IMG/VR virus record: IMGVR_UViG_3300021197_000661
Coordinates: 1,358-24,565 of that record
DNA length: 23,208 nt
Direction: 5' to 3' (one strand)
Origin: a virus
Part shown: in pieces, positions 6,651-12,833 of the stretch
Numbering within the stretch: the first letter of the stretch is position 1
Layout: every line of letters begins with the position of its first letter
Position numbers and translations under genes: made by a program
The notes under the pieces: model-generated
The model's input: only the letters and a program-made list of their open reading frames with translations
Databases searched by the model: none
What the model was told of the DNA's origin: nothing

Positions 6651-6682
6651 CAAACATATAACGCTTTTTCGATATAAACAAA
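6651..6682 (-). promoter_or_regulatory. Bacteroidetes-type promoter upstream of the candidate ncRNA
   Basis: On the minus strand TTTG (6682-6679), a 20-nt spacer and TATGTTTG (6658-6651) match the Bacteroidetes vegetative promoter pattern TTTG / TAnnTTTG with a spacer in the accepted range. It lies just downstream of the tail tube terminator in a gene-free stretch, so its transcript would start near 6645 and run into the structured RNA. Confidence 0.65.
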
Positions 6683-6717
6683 TTATCAACTAAAAAAATG
6701 TGTTAAAAGTTTGTTAA

Positions 6718-6749
6718 AGAAAAAAGGGGTATCATTTCTAACACCCCTT
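6718..6749 (-). terminator. Rho-independent terminator after the tail tube gene, GAAA tetraloop type
   Basis: The minus-strand RNA forms an 11-bp stem (AAGGGGUGUUA / UGAUACCCCUU, including two G-U pairs) capped by GAAA and followed by six U. It lies 22 nt after the stop of the tail tube gene. The G-U pairs again fix leftward transcription. Confidence 0.88.
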
Positions 6750-6770
6750 CCTTAGTATAAAAGAATCTAA

Positions 6771-7319
6771 TTACGAATTAGTTCCTTCTGTTACCGTTAC
6801 CGTAGCACTTGCCATACCAGCAAATGGGTCAGCAGAAGTTGGTGAATCTACAAAGTTTGCAGGTTTCAACTCCTGTGCATTGAAGGTTAAAGTGTAACCA
6901 GATAAGTCAGCCATTGCTGCTCCTGTTACGATTGTACCCCCTGTAACCTCTGCACCGTGTTCTAATCCCATAACGAATACATTTCCATTATAGTCTTCAA
7001 CAGCGATGTGTGGTCTACCGTAAGCTAAAAGTTTAATCTCTTTGTTATCTTCCTTAGATAGTTTCTTAAATGTGATGTTTAAGGTCTGGTCAAAGAAAGT
7101 AGTTCCGTTTTCACGTGAAGAAGTAACAGCTTGTTCAAAGCTACTATTTCCTTTTAGTTCATATTTATAGGCAGTAAAAGTTCCTGTCATATCTGTAATT
7201 TCGTCATCCGTTTGGGTAACAGTTCCGTAATCACCGAAATCTGTAAAATATACTGCACGAATGCCGCCCACCACGTCTTTGCACGGTTCTTTTCTGCCTT
7301 TTATTATACTGCAACTCAT
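6771..7319 (-). CDS. Major tail tube protein
   Basis: 182 residues starting MSCSIIKGRKEPCKDVVGGI. The GRKEPCKDVVGGIRAVYFTDF opening is typical of tail tube subunits of Bacteroidetes siphophages. It is followed by a central TFTAYKYELKGNSSFEQAVT (strand plus loop), SRENGTTFFDQTLNITFKKL, and a C-terminal YTLTFNAQELKPANFVD that would complete the tube beta-sandwich. The length is as expected. It is alone between two strong terminators (7335-7366 before, 6718-6749 after), suggesting independent control for a protein needed in many copies. Here it lies after the capsid gene rather than next to the chaperone and tape measure. Confidence 0.8.
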   Translation of the reverse strand: MSCSIIKGRKEPCKDVVGGIRAVYFTDFGDYGTVTQTDDEITDMTGTFTAYKYELKGNSSFEQAVTSSRENGTTFFDQTLNITFKKLSKEDNKEIKLLAYGRPHIAVEDYNGNVFVMGLEHGAEVTGGTIVTGAAMADLSGYTLTFNAQELKPANFVDSPTSADPFAGMASATVTVTEGTNS

Positions 7320-7334
7320 CGTCTTTTTTGTATT

Positions 7335-7366
7335 AAAAAAGGGTGAGTAGGCTCATTGGCTCACCC
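7335..7366 (-). terminator. Rho-independent terminator after the major capsid gene
   Basis: On the minus strand GGGTGAG (7366-7360) pairs with CTCACCC (7347-7341) around a 12-nt loop and is followed by TTTTTT (7340-7335). It lies 28 nt beyond the capsid gene stop and 16 nt before the tail tube ATG. Readthrough would link the two genes. The loop differs from the GAAA-capped terminators elsewhere in the window. Confidence 0.8.
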
Positions 7367-7393
7367 ACCCTCTTAGGTTATTTATTTACTTTC

Positions 7394-8347
7394 TTAGTTT
7401 GCAGAGTTTGCAATACCATATGTAACTACATCCTCGATAACTCCGATTTGCGCTCCTGCTGTAAATCTCATTACAACTCTTACGTTATCAGAACCATCTA
7501 AGTCAGCCATATCTAAAACTTTAACTTCGTTGTGGTCTGCTAATAGTCCAGTTCCGAAGAATAAGTTTGATTTAGTAGTAGCGATTGCATCGTTGTCTCC
7601 AAGTCCGTTAGCTACAAATAATTTAACACCATCAAAAGAAAGTGAACCATTATTCCACCATTGAGTACCTTGAGCGTTTGTACCTGCTGCGCCTAATCCA
7701 GATGCACCAAATCCACCCAATGCACGAACATATGCTCTAGCGATGTTTTGAGAAACGTAGATGAACATATCTTCTTCACCGTATAAAGTAGAAGGGATAG
7801 CATCTACAATGCTTCCTAATTCTGTAATTACGTTGCCAGAATTTACGGTAGTACCAGCGATTTCTTGTGCTGCTGGAAGGGCTGCATCTTCTGATACTAA
7901 TTTAGTGATTCCGTTAAATTGTCCGTTAGTTGCTGTGTCTCCACTCCATAAAGAACGTTCTGTGCGGTCTGCTACTTTAGCTGCAACGTGTGCAATTAAG
8001 AAGTCAGAGAAAGAACTTGGTAAATCGTGGTGAGCAGAATATCCCATAGAGATAGCTTCCCAGTCAGAAATAAAGTCTTTCTTACATAGTTGTAAGTTCA
8101 CTTGTTGGTATTCTGGTTGTAGAATACGTTCAGTAAGTGTAATTGTAGAAGTTGCATCGAAATCACAAGAAGCATCTTTTACGATGTCGTTTGTAGATAA
8201 TTTCTTGATTACCTCTTTAAATTTTACGTTTGGTTTTACAGTTACACCACCGTTTTCGATAGTTGAACCGCTTAATAATGCAGCTGAAATGTACTGTCCT
8301 GCACTTTCCCCTGCATAAGTAGTAGTAATACTAGTTGTTGTTGCCAT
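7394..8347 (-). CDS. Major capsid protein (HK97-fold type)
   Basis: 317 residues starting MATTTSITTTYAGESAGQYI. The layout fits small HK97-fold capsid proteins of Bacteroidetes phages: an N-arm, then SCDFDATSTITLTERILQPE as the first beta strands, QVNLQLCKKDFISDWEAISM, a long helix (SDFLIAHVAAKVADRTERSL; spine-helix candidate), an A-domain core with YVSQNIARAYVRALGGF, and a C-terminal VVMRFTAGAQIGVIEDVVTY. The start is in the A-rich context AAATAAATAAAAAATGGC, expected for high expression. It directly follows an acidic scaffold gene and ends at a terminator. No linked protease domain; a separate protease gene lies upstream. Confidence 0.85.
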   Translation of the reverse strand: MATTTSITTTYAGESAGQYISAALLSGSTIENGGVTVKPNVKFKEVIKKLSTNDIVKDASCDFDATSTITLTERILQPEYQQVNLQLCKKDFISDWEAISMGYSAHHDLPSSFSDFLIAHVAAKVADRTERSLWSGDTATNGQFNGITKLVSEDAALPAAQEIAGTTVNSGNVITELGSIVDAIPSTLYGEEDMFIYVSQNIARAYVRALGGFGASGLGAAGTNAQGTQWWNNGSLSFDGVKLFVANGLGDNDAIATTKSNLFFGTGLLADHNEVKVLDMADLDGSDNVRVVMRFTAGAQIGVIEDVVTYGIANSAN

Positions 8348-8354
8348 TTTTTAT

Positions 8355-8939
8355 TTATTTATTAAAATTTCCAAATTTGCCAAGTACACGGTCTAAGGTG
8401 CTACTTGCTCTTTTTTGTGCAAAAAGGTTTAATTCCTTCTTAGCACTTGCTTCGGGGTTATGAGTAATTTTCTCAACTTCAGAAAGTTCCTCTTTAACTT
8501 CCTCCACAATATCTTCCACCGCTTCTTCTGCTAATTCCTCTGCGCTCATTTCCTCTTTAGGTTCGAGCATAGATTTAATTTCTTCAACCATTTCTCTGAT
8601 TTCAGAAAGTTCAGCTTTAGTCGCGTATTCCATTTCTTCTTCTTCCGCTGCTTCTACTTCTTCTTCGGCAGGGGCTTCTTCTTCCTCTTGGGCTTCACCA
8701 ATAGAAGCGATGATTCCTTCTTCTTCTACGATTAAGGCTTGACCATCTTCTAAAGTGTATTCGCCAACAGGCAATGCTACTTTCTCATCTTCTGTAACAA
8801 TGAATACTTCTTTACCTTCTGCCATTTCTTCGGCTTCGATAACAGTACCATTTTCCAAAGTAGCTTGTGCTAACTTCACTTCTTCTGTTTCGATAGAAAG
8901 AAGTTCTTTTGCTTTTGATAAAATTTCTGTTGCTTTCAT
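8355..8939 (-). CDS. Head scaffolding protein
   Basis: 194 residues, very acidic. The N-terminal 80 residues include a small beta region (LENGTVIEAEEMAEGKEVFI). A Glu/Ala tract follows, then helical coiled-coil segments (KAELSEIREMVEEIKSMLEP and EDIVEEVKEELSEVEKI). The C-terminus becomes basic and short-helical (KKELNLFAQKRASSTLDRVL, ending FGNFNK), like the capsid-binding end of scaffolds. It lies immediately upstream of the capsid gene (8-nt spacing), the classic position. The ATG at 8939 carries the TATTGTA leader. The shift from an acidic body to a basic tail within one protein supports the call. Confidence 0.78.
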   Translation of the reverse strand: MKATEILSKAKELLSIETEEVKLAQATLENGTVIEAEEMAEGKEVFIVTEDEKVALPVGEYTLEDGQALIVEEEGIIASIGEAQEEEEAPAEEEVEAAEEEEMEYATKAELSEIREMVEEIKSMLEPKEEMSAEELAEEAVEDIVEEVKEELSEVEKITHNPEASAKKELNLFAQKRASSTLDRVLGKFGNFNK

Positions 8940-8952
8940 ATATTGTACAATA
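8937..8952 (-). promoter_or_regulatory. TATTGTA leader at a start codon
   Basis: Minus-strand TATTGTACAATATATG ends in the scaffold ATG. It contains the palindrome TTGTACAA. It differs from other copies by one extra base between TATTGTA and ATG. It would allow separate expression of scaffold and capsid. Confidence 0.4.
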
Positions 8953-8977
8953 AATTAATATTTAGTTTGTTGTGTTT

Positions 8978-9319
8978 TTAACGAATTAATTGCAGCAAGT
9001 CTTTTCTTATAGAAGAAATTTTCTTCTGTAAATCTCTTGATTTTTTTATTTCAGGTAAACTTTTTTCATCAATACCTAATTCTTTTACCTTGCTAATCAT
9101 TTTTTGAGCAATACTTACAATATTGTTTTCTGCCTTTGATATTTGCTTAAAAACTGAATCAGCTTTATTGTCTAAAGATTTTAAAGTTTTAATTAAATTT
9201 TCAGCATCATCAATAGACTGTAAAGCATCCATAGCAGCACTTGCGTAATCTTGTGCGATACCTAACTCAACCTTTTCTTTAGCTAACTTGGTAAATATTT
9301 TTTGTACTTGTGGTTTCAT
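8978..9319 (-). CDS. Coiled-coil protein, unknown (head region)
   Basis: 113 residues, Lys-rich and nearly all helical: MKPQVQKIFTKLAKEKVELG, then heptad-like stretches (AAMDALQSIDDAENLIKTL; SISKAENNIVSIAQKMISK) and a basic end (KISSIRKDLLQLIR). No Cys or membrane segment. The neighbouring 121-aa protein has the same build, and both open with a helix containing KxxVELxx, so they may be diverged duplicates. Position between protease and scaffold suggests a head assembly or internal protein, but no family is recognised. Confidence 0.6.
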   Translation of the reverse strand: MKPQVQKIFTKLAKEKVELGIAQDYASAAMDALQSIDDAENLIKTLKSLDNKADSVFKQISKAENNIVSIAQKMISKVKELGIDEKSLPEIKKSRDLQKKISSIRKDLLQLIR

Positions 9320-9322
9320 ATC

Positions 9323-9688
9323 TTAATTATTGATGTATGTATTTAGAATTTGTCTTGTATCTATTAAGTTGTTTTCCCATCCTAAAAAACCTACTCCATC
9401 TATTTCAAAAAGATAAGAAGGTGCTTCAATGCCAAGACTTTTAAATTCAGCCTGTGCTTTATTAGCTTTTTTCTGTAATGTTTCTAACATTTTAAAGGCT
9501 TGCTCTACGTCTTTTTTAGATTGTCTTATCTCATCGATAGCATCTCTGTATTTAGCAGTAACATCATCTTGGTCTTTAAAAACTTTTTTAGCAAATTGTT
9601 TAAATTTGTTTTTTTCGTTTTCAAATGATGCTAACTCCACCTTTTGAGTGGAAAACTTCTGTAATATATCTTTTGTCTTTGAATCCAT
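9323..9688 (-). CDS. Coiled-coil protein, unknown (head region)
   Basis: 121 residues starting MDSKTKDILQKFSTQKVELA. It has long helices with heptads (IDEIRQSKKDVEQAFKMLET; KANKAQAEFKSLGIE), then a short globular C-terminus with SYLFEIDGVGFLGWENN and RQILNTYINN. The shared KVELA-type opening with the next gene (8978-9319) and the 3-nt spacing suggest the two act together. The leader reads CCTATTGTTATAATATG, a degenerate version of the TATTGTA leader. Function unknown; a minor head protein is possible. Confidence 0.6.
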   Translation of the reverse strand: MDSKTKDILQKFSTQKVELASFENEKNKFKQFAKKVFKDQDDVTAKYRDAIDEIRQSKKDVEQAFKMLETLQKKANKAQAEFKSLGIEAPSYLFEIDGVGFLGWENNLIDTRQILNTYINN

Positions 9689-9725
9689 ATTATAACAATA
9701 GGTTATTTAATTTGTTGTTGTATTT

Positions 9726-10094
9726 TTAGTTTGCTGCTTCACATTCTGCACAGTCATCATACTGAACAGATGCACTATTAATATGCACCCCTTCTGAATG
9801 GTGGGTAGAAGTTATAGTGTAACACTCGTTGTGATTGTTTTCTAAAGTAAGGTAATACACTTTACCTACTGTTAATTCAGTATCGTGCATATGAACGTGC
9901 CTTGTATGTTGGTCAGAACAAGCTGTGGCTAAATAACCATACCAAACACCTGCAAGACTTTCTCCTGTTATATTGCCTATCCCTTGTGCTTGGAAACTTC
10001 CATCACAGCACTTTCTGCTGTACGTTCCATCATCACATAGACAGGCTCTGCGGTCATTCTTAGGGCTTGGGGCGTATTGTTCGTAATCTCTCAT
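9726..10094 (-). CDS. Small Cys/His-rich structural-region protein, unknown
   Basis: 122 residues from the ATG at 10094, which overlaps the TGA of the protease gene (ATGA at 10091-10094). A TTG at 10109 in the same frame is less likely. The N-terminal block RRACLCDDGTYSRKCCDGSF followed by QAQGIGNI is a Cys motif I associate with small proteins near head genes of Bacteroidetes phages. The C-terminal half is His/Cys-rich beta sequence (HTRHVHMHDTELTVGKVYYL, then DDCAECEAAN). The Cys and His count suggests metal binding or disulfides. The role is unknown; a capsid decoration protein is one possibility. Confidence 0.65.
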   Translation of the reverse strand: MRDYEQYAPSPKNDRRACLCDDGTYSRKCCDGSFQAQGIGNITGESLAGVWYGYLATACSDQHTRHVHMHDTELTVGKVYYLTLENNHNECYTITSTHHSEGVHINSASVQYDDCAECEAAN

Positions 10095-11098
10095 TTTATA
10101 GGAACGCAATTAGGTACTCTTCTTCCGTTTTTCATCTTAAAGCCTATCATTTCATATCCTGCTTGACAAGGTTCTTTTAAATCAGCTTCTAATAGGTCTA
10201 ATTCTCTTAGTTTAGAACCTGCCCATCTAAGTCCTGCTTTACCACCCCACAATAAGTAAGAAATAGTACCACAGGCTTCGCTGTTGCCTTCATCGTAATA
10301 TTCCGCTGCTCTACTTAGGTAGCTGAACATTCTTTTTACGGTTTCCACAGTTACAGCTTTTCCCTGCGCAAGTTGTTGCGCTCTTACTTTTCCTACCTGC
10401 GTTGCACACTTGTTGTTTACTTTCTCGTTTAATTCTATTCCTCTTTTAGCGTTATTACTTACTGCATCTGGATAATCTGCAAATGATTCTAATTCTTCAC
10501 CTGCTAATATTTGTTTTAATTCTTCTAATAGAAAATCTTCTTCTGCTTGTTCCCAAGCTGATAAATCGTTAGGCTCGTTAGGTCTTTCCATCTTATCAGC
10601 AAAGTAGCCTTCTATTGAAAACCCTTTAACCTTACCAGTCTTAACGTAGTTATTCCAGACATCATCATTTAGAACTTTCATTGATAGCATCCAAGTACCT
10701 AATGGCATATCCATTCCGTAATGACTAGACTTGTCTTTTTCCTTGTTTTCTACTATCCAACTTTCAACCGCTACCAAGCCTTCTAAGGGCATTTGATGTT
10801 CTAAGGTACTCTTATTATGGTTGCCTCTAATAAAGAATAACTCACTTGCTTTACGGACTGTATCACGACTAAAGTAAATGTAGTATTCGTTATCTTCGTT
10901 TCTTCTGTAAATAGGTTTATTAGGAATCAAAGCAGCACCCATTAGAATACGCTTCTCTTTGTTCACTTCTGCAAATTTAAACTCTTGGTTTTTTAATGCT
11001 ACGAAATCTTCTTCAATTGCAGGGTTTTCTACTATTGATACTGCCTCAATTCCAGAAACATCGTCGTTTTCATCTATAAAAAGTTCTATAATGTCCAT
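10091..11098 (-). CDS. Prohead maturation protease, XkdF-like (S78-type), with C-terminal extension
   Basis: 335 residues. The protease part covers about 1-170: DVSGIEAVSIVENPAIEEDF at the start, STLEHQMP with candidate catalytic His101, GLVAVESWIVENKEK, MPLGTWMLSMKVLNDDVW, and KVKGFSIEGYF with candidate nucleophile Ser161. These match the XkdF-like serine protease family that cleaves scaffold and capsid during head maturation. A second domain spans about 207-298 (ADYPDAVSNNAKRGIELNEK, KCATQVGKVRAQQLAQGKA, YLLWGGKAGLRWA). I know it in other Bacteroidetes phage proteins without an assigned role. The tail, CQAGYEMIGFKMKNGRRVPN then CVPI, is also recurrent in such phages. Scaffold and capsid follow in the transcript. 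Confidence 0.82.
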   Translation of the reverse strand: MDIIELFIDENDDVSGIEAVSIVENPAIEEDFVALKNQEFKFAEVNKEKRILMGAALIPNKPIYRRNEDNEYYIYFSRDTVRKASELFFIRGNHNKSTLEHQMPLEGLVAVESWIVENKEKDKSSHYGMDMPLGTWMLSMKVLNDDVWNNYVKTGKVKGFSIEGYFADKMERPNEPNDLSAWEQAEEDFLLEELKQILAGEELESFADYPDAVSNNAKRGIELNEKVNNKCATQVGKVRAQQLAQGKAVTVETVKRMFSYLSRAAEYYDEGNSEACGTISYLLWGGKAGLRWAGSKLRELDLLEADLKEPCQAGYEMIGFKMKNGRRVPNCVPIK

Positions 11099-11110
11099 AT
11101 AAGTACAATA
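11096..11110 (-). promoter_or_regulatory. TATTGTA leader at a start codon
   Basis: Minus-strand TATTGTACTTATATG ends in the protease ATG, identical over 15 nt to the copy at 19220-19234. It lies at the tail-to-head module junction in a 29-nt gap after the tape measure stop, a plausible place for a new transcript. Confidence 0.42.
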
Positions 11111-11127
11111 CTTTTTTTGTGTTTTTG

Positions 11128-12693
11128 TTATCCTAGTGAAGCAGAATTAACAATGTTTCTGTCTAATGCTTGGGCGTTTGTTACTTCGTTAGATACTACA
11201 AATGCTTTTACTGGTTGCGTATCTCTACCATTTATAGCTTCTGCCAGTTGGTTTGTTCCTGATGCTCCTACCACGTTAAATGCAGGTGCTTGTGCTGCGG
11301 ATGTACCACCACCGCCACCACTTCCAACTCTAGGACTTCTTGCTGAAAATCCTGATTTGTTTGGTTTTGGTGTAGAAACTATACTTTTAATTTGTGATGC
11401 ACTAAAAGCTGCTGCCAATCCTGCTTGTACTATTGGGTATGCAGGGAAAAAAGCTGTTATTGGTGATTTTTGTGCAGTTGAGTAAGCATTTTGTACACCT
11501 TCAATACCACTAATAGTCGCAGATGTTACTGCTGCTGCTTTACCTAATGCACTTCCTTCACCTGCTAACTCAACAATAGAATTTAACGTGTTTACGCTGT
11601 CTTGAATTTTTGCTTCTGCAACTGCTCTGCTTAACGCTATTTGTTCTTCTGCTGCTTCTTTAGCTTTCTCCTTTTCCTCATCAATCAAATCAATTCTTTC
11701 TCGTTCTAAAGAATTTATATTCATCAACTGTTCTGAACGGAATCCTTCAATCTGTGCTAAGATACCCTCACGTTCTGCCTTTGCTTCTAGTAATGCAATT
11801 TGATTCTCGTCGTTTGCGTTCTTATCAAACTGCGCTTGTGCTGCTGCTATTACCGCATCTGCATTTGCCAACATTAATCTTTCTTGCTCGTCTAATACTT
11901 CTGCAAGTTTGTTGTTAGCTTCAATGCGTTCTGCAATGGTTTTGCTTTCGTCATCTCTGATTTGTCTTAGCTTTTCCGCTTCCCTATCCTTTTGCTCTAA
12001 GATGATACGGTTTTGAGCAATACCTACTTCTGCTTTTCTGTTTAAATCAACTATCGCTGATGCACTATCTATTGTACTTTTAGTATAATCTACTATTGCC
12101 TTTGTTGCGTTGGTTACCGTTTCAACAGATTTATCAAAAGTATTGTCTACTCCTGTAAGTACATCTAGTGATTCTTTTCCTGCATTTTTCACATCTTCTA
12201 ATGCACCCGCAAAATCATTGCTAAATACTTTCTTAACCGCACTTGCTAAATAGCCAAGCGTGTCTAAGAAGCTGTTAAATCGTTCTGTTAGATTTGCCTT
12301 GATACTATTACCAAAATCTACAATAGCTTGTTTAGGGTCGCTAAAAATACCCTTAAAATAGTCTATAATTGTTCCTACGTTAGAATCTAAGAACTTAAAG
12401 AAGTCATTAAAAGCTAAAGACAATCCTTCAAACGCTATATTAAATGCATTAGCTACCTTTTGGTTTTGGTTAAACACCTCACCTAGCTTTGCAAATGCTG
12501 CAATAGCAAGTCCAATCCCTGCTGCTTTTAATGCATTACCTATACCCTTTACACCTTTAGCTACACCGCTTGATGTATCTTTTACCTCTTCAAGGTTTTT
12601 GTCAATCTTCTGTACGCTCTTAGCAACCCCATCTAGGTCTTTTTCGGCTTTTTCAACCCTTGCTTCTATTTCTATTGTTTTCTTTATAGACAT
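11128..12693 (-). CDS. Tail tape measure protein
   Basis: 521 residues, mostly helical. The N-terminal coiled coil is MSIKKTIEIEARVEKAEKDL onwards. A hydrophobic segment at about 48-72 (KGIGNALKAAGIGLAIAAFA) is followed by long charged helices (IILEQKDREAEKLRQIRDDE and similar). A second hydrophobic region near 395-445 (LGKAAAVTSATISGIEGVQN; FFPAYPIVQAGLAAAFSAS) is typical of small tape measure proteins in Bacteroidetes phages. A Gly-rich patch (GSGGGGGTS) precedes the C-terminus. At about 1.5 angstrom per residue this length implies a tail near 80 nm. It comes after the large tail proteins in the transcript, the reverse of lambda-like order. Its start overlaps the end of the 48-aa gene. Confidence 0.78.
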   Translation of the reverse strand: MSIKKTIEIEARVEKAEKDLDGVAKSVQKIDKNLEEVKDTSSGVAKGVKGIGNALKAAGIGLAIAAFAKLGEVFNQNQKVANAFNIAFEGLSLAFNDFFKFLDSNVGTIIDYFKGIFSDPKQAIVDFGNSIKANLTERFNSFLDTLGYLASAVKKVFSNDFAGALEDVKNAGKESLDVLTGVDNTFDKSVETVTNATKAIVDYTKSTIDSASAIVDLNRKAEVGIAQNRIILEQKDREAEKLRQIRDDESKTIAERIEANNKLAEVLDEQERLMLANADAVIAAAQAQFDKNANDENQIALLEAKAEREGILAQIEGFRSEQLMNINSLERERIDLIDEEKEKAKEAAEEQIALSRAVAEAKIQDSVNTLNSIVELAGEGSALGKAAAVTSATISGIEGVQNAYSTAQKSPITAFFPAYPIVQAGLAAAFSASQIKSIVSTPKPNKSGFSARSPRVGSGGGGGTSAAQAPAFNVVGASGTNQLAEAINGRDTQPVKAFVVSNEVTNAQALDRNIVNSASLG

Positions 12694-12830
12694 AATTCCA
12701 ATTTAAATTGTTTGTACGCTTCTTTAATCGTTTCTGGGTATTTGTACTTGCCTAACGCAATGTGAGTAGTCTTACCTATCTCTTTTTGCTTCTTTGCTAT
12801 TTCAAGCATTTGTAATATGTTTTCTACCAT
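12684..12830 (-). CDS. Small basic protein before the tape measure, unknown
   Basis: A 48-residue ORF, MVENILQMLEIAKKQKEIGK and onward to ETIKEAYKQFKLELCL. It begins 4 nt after the stop of the large tail protein (12834) and ends 10 nt inside the tape measure gene, coupling the two. Helical, Lys/Glu-rich, without a membrane segment. Chaperone-like small proteins often precede tape measure genes, but this one resembles no family known to me. Confidence 0.55.
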   Translation of the reverse strand: MVENILQMLEIAKKQKEIGKTTHIALGKYKYPETIKEAYKQFKLELCL

Positions 12831-12833
12831 CTT

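Noticed and set aside
11117-11485. Open plus-strand frame of 122 codons, and similar long plus-strand frames at 16592-16915, 4224-4511 and 7761-8033
   Set aside because: All lie antisense to strongly supported minus-strand genes, have low-complexity or Leu/Ser/Cys-heavy composition typical of reversed coding, and no partner genes or promoter.
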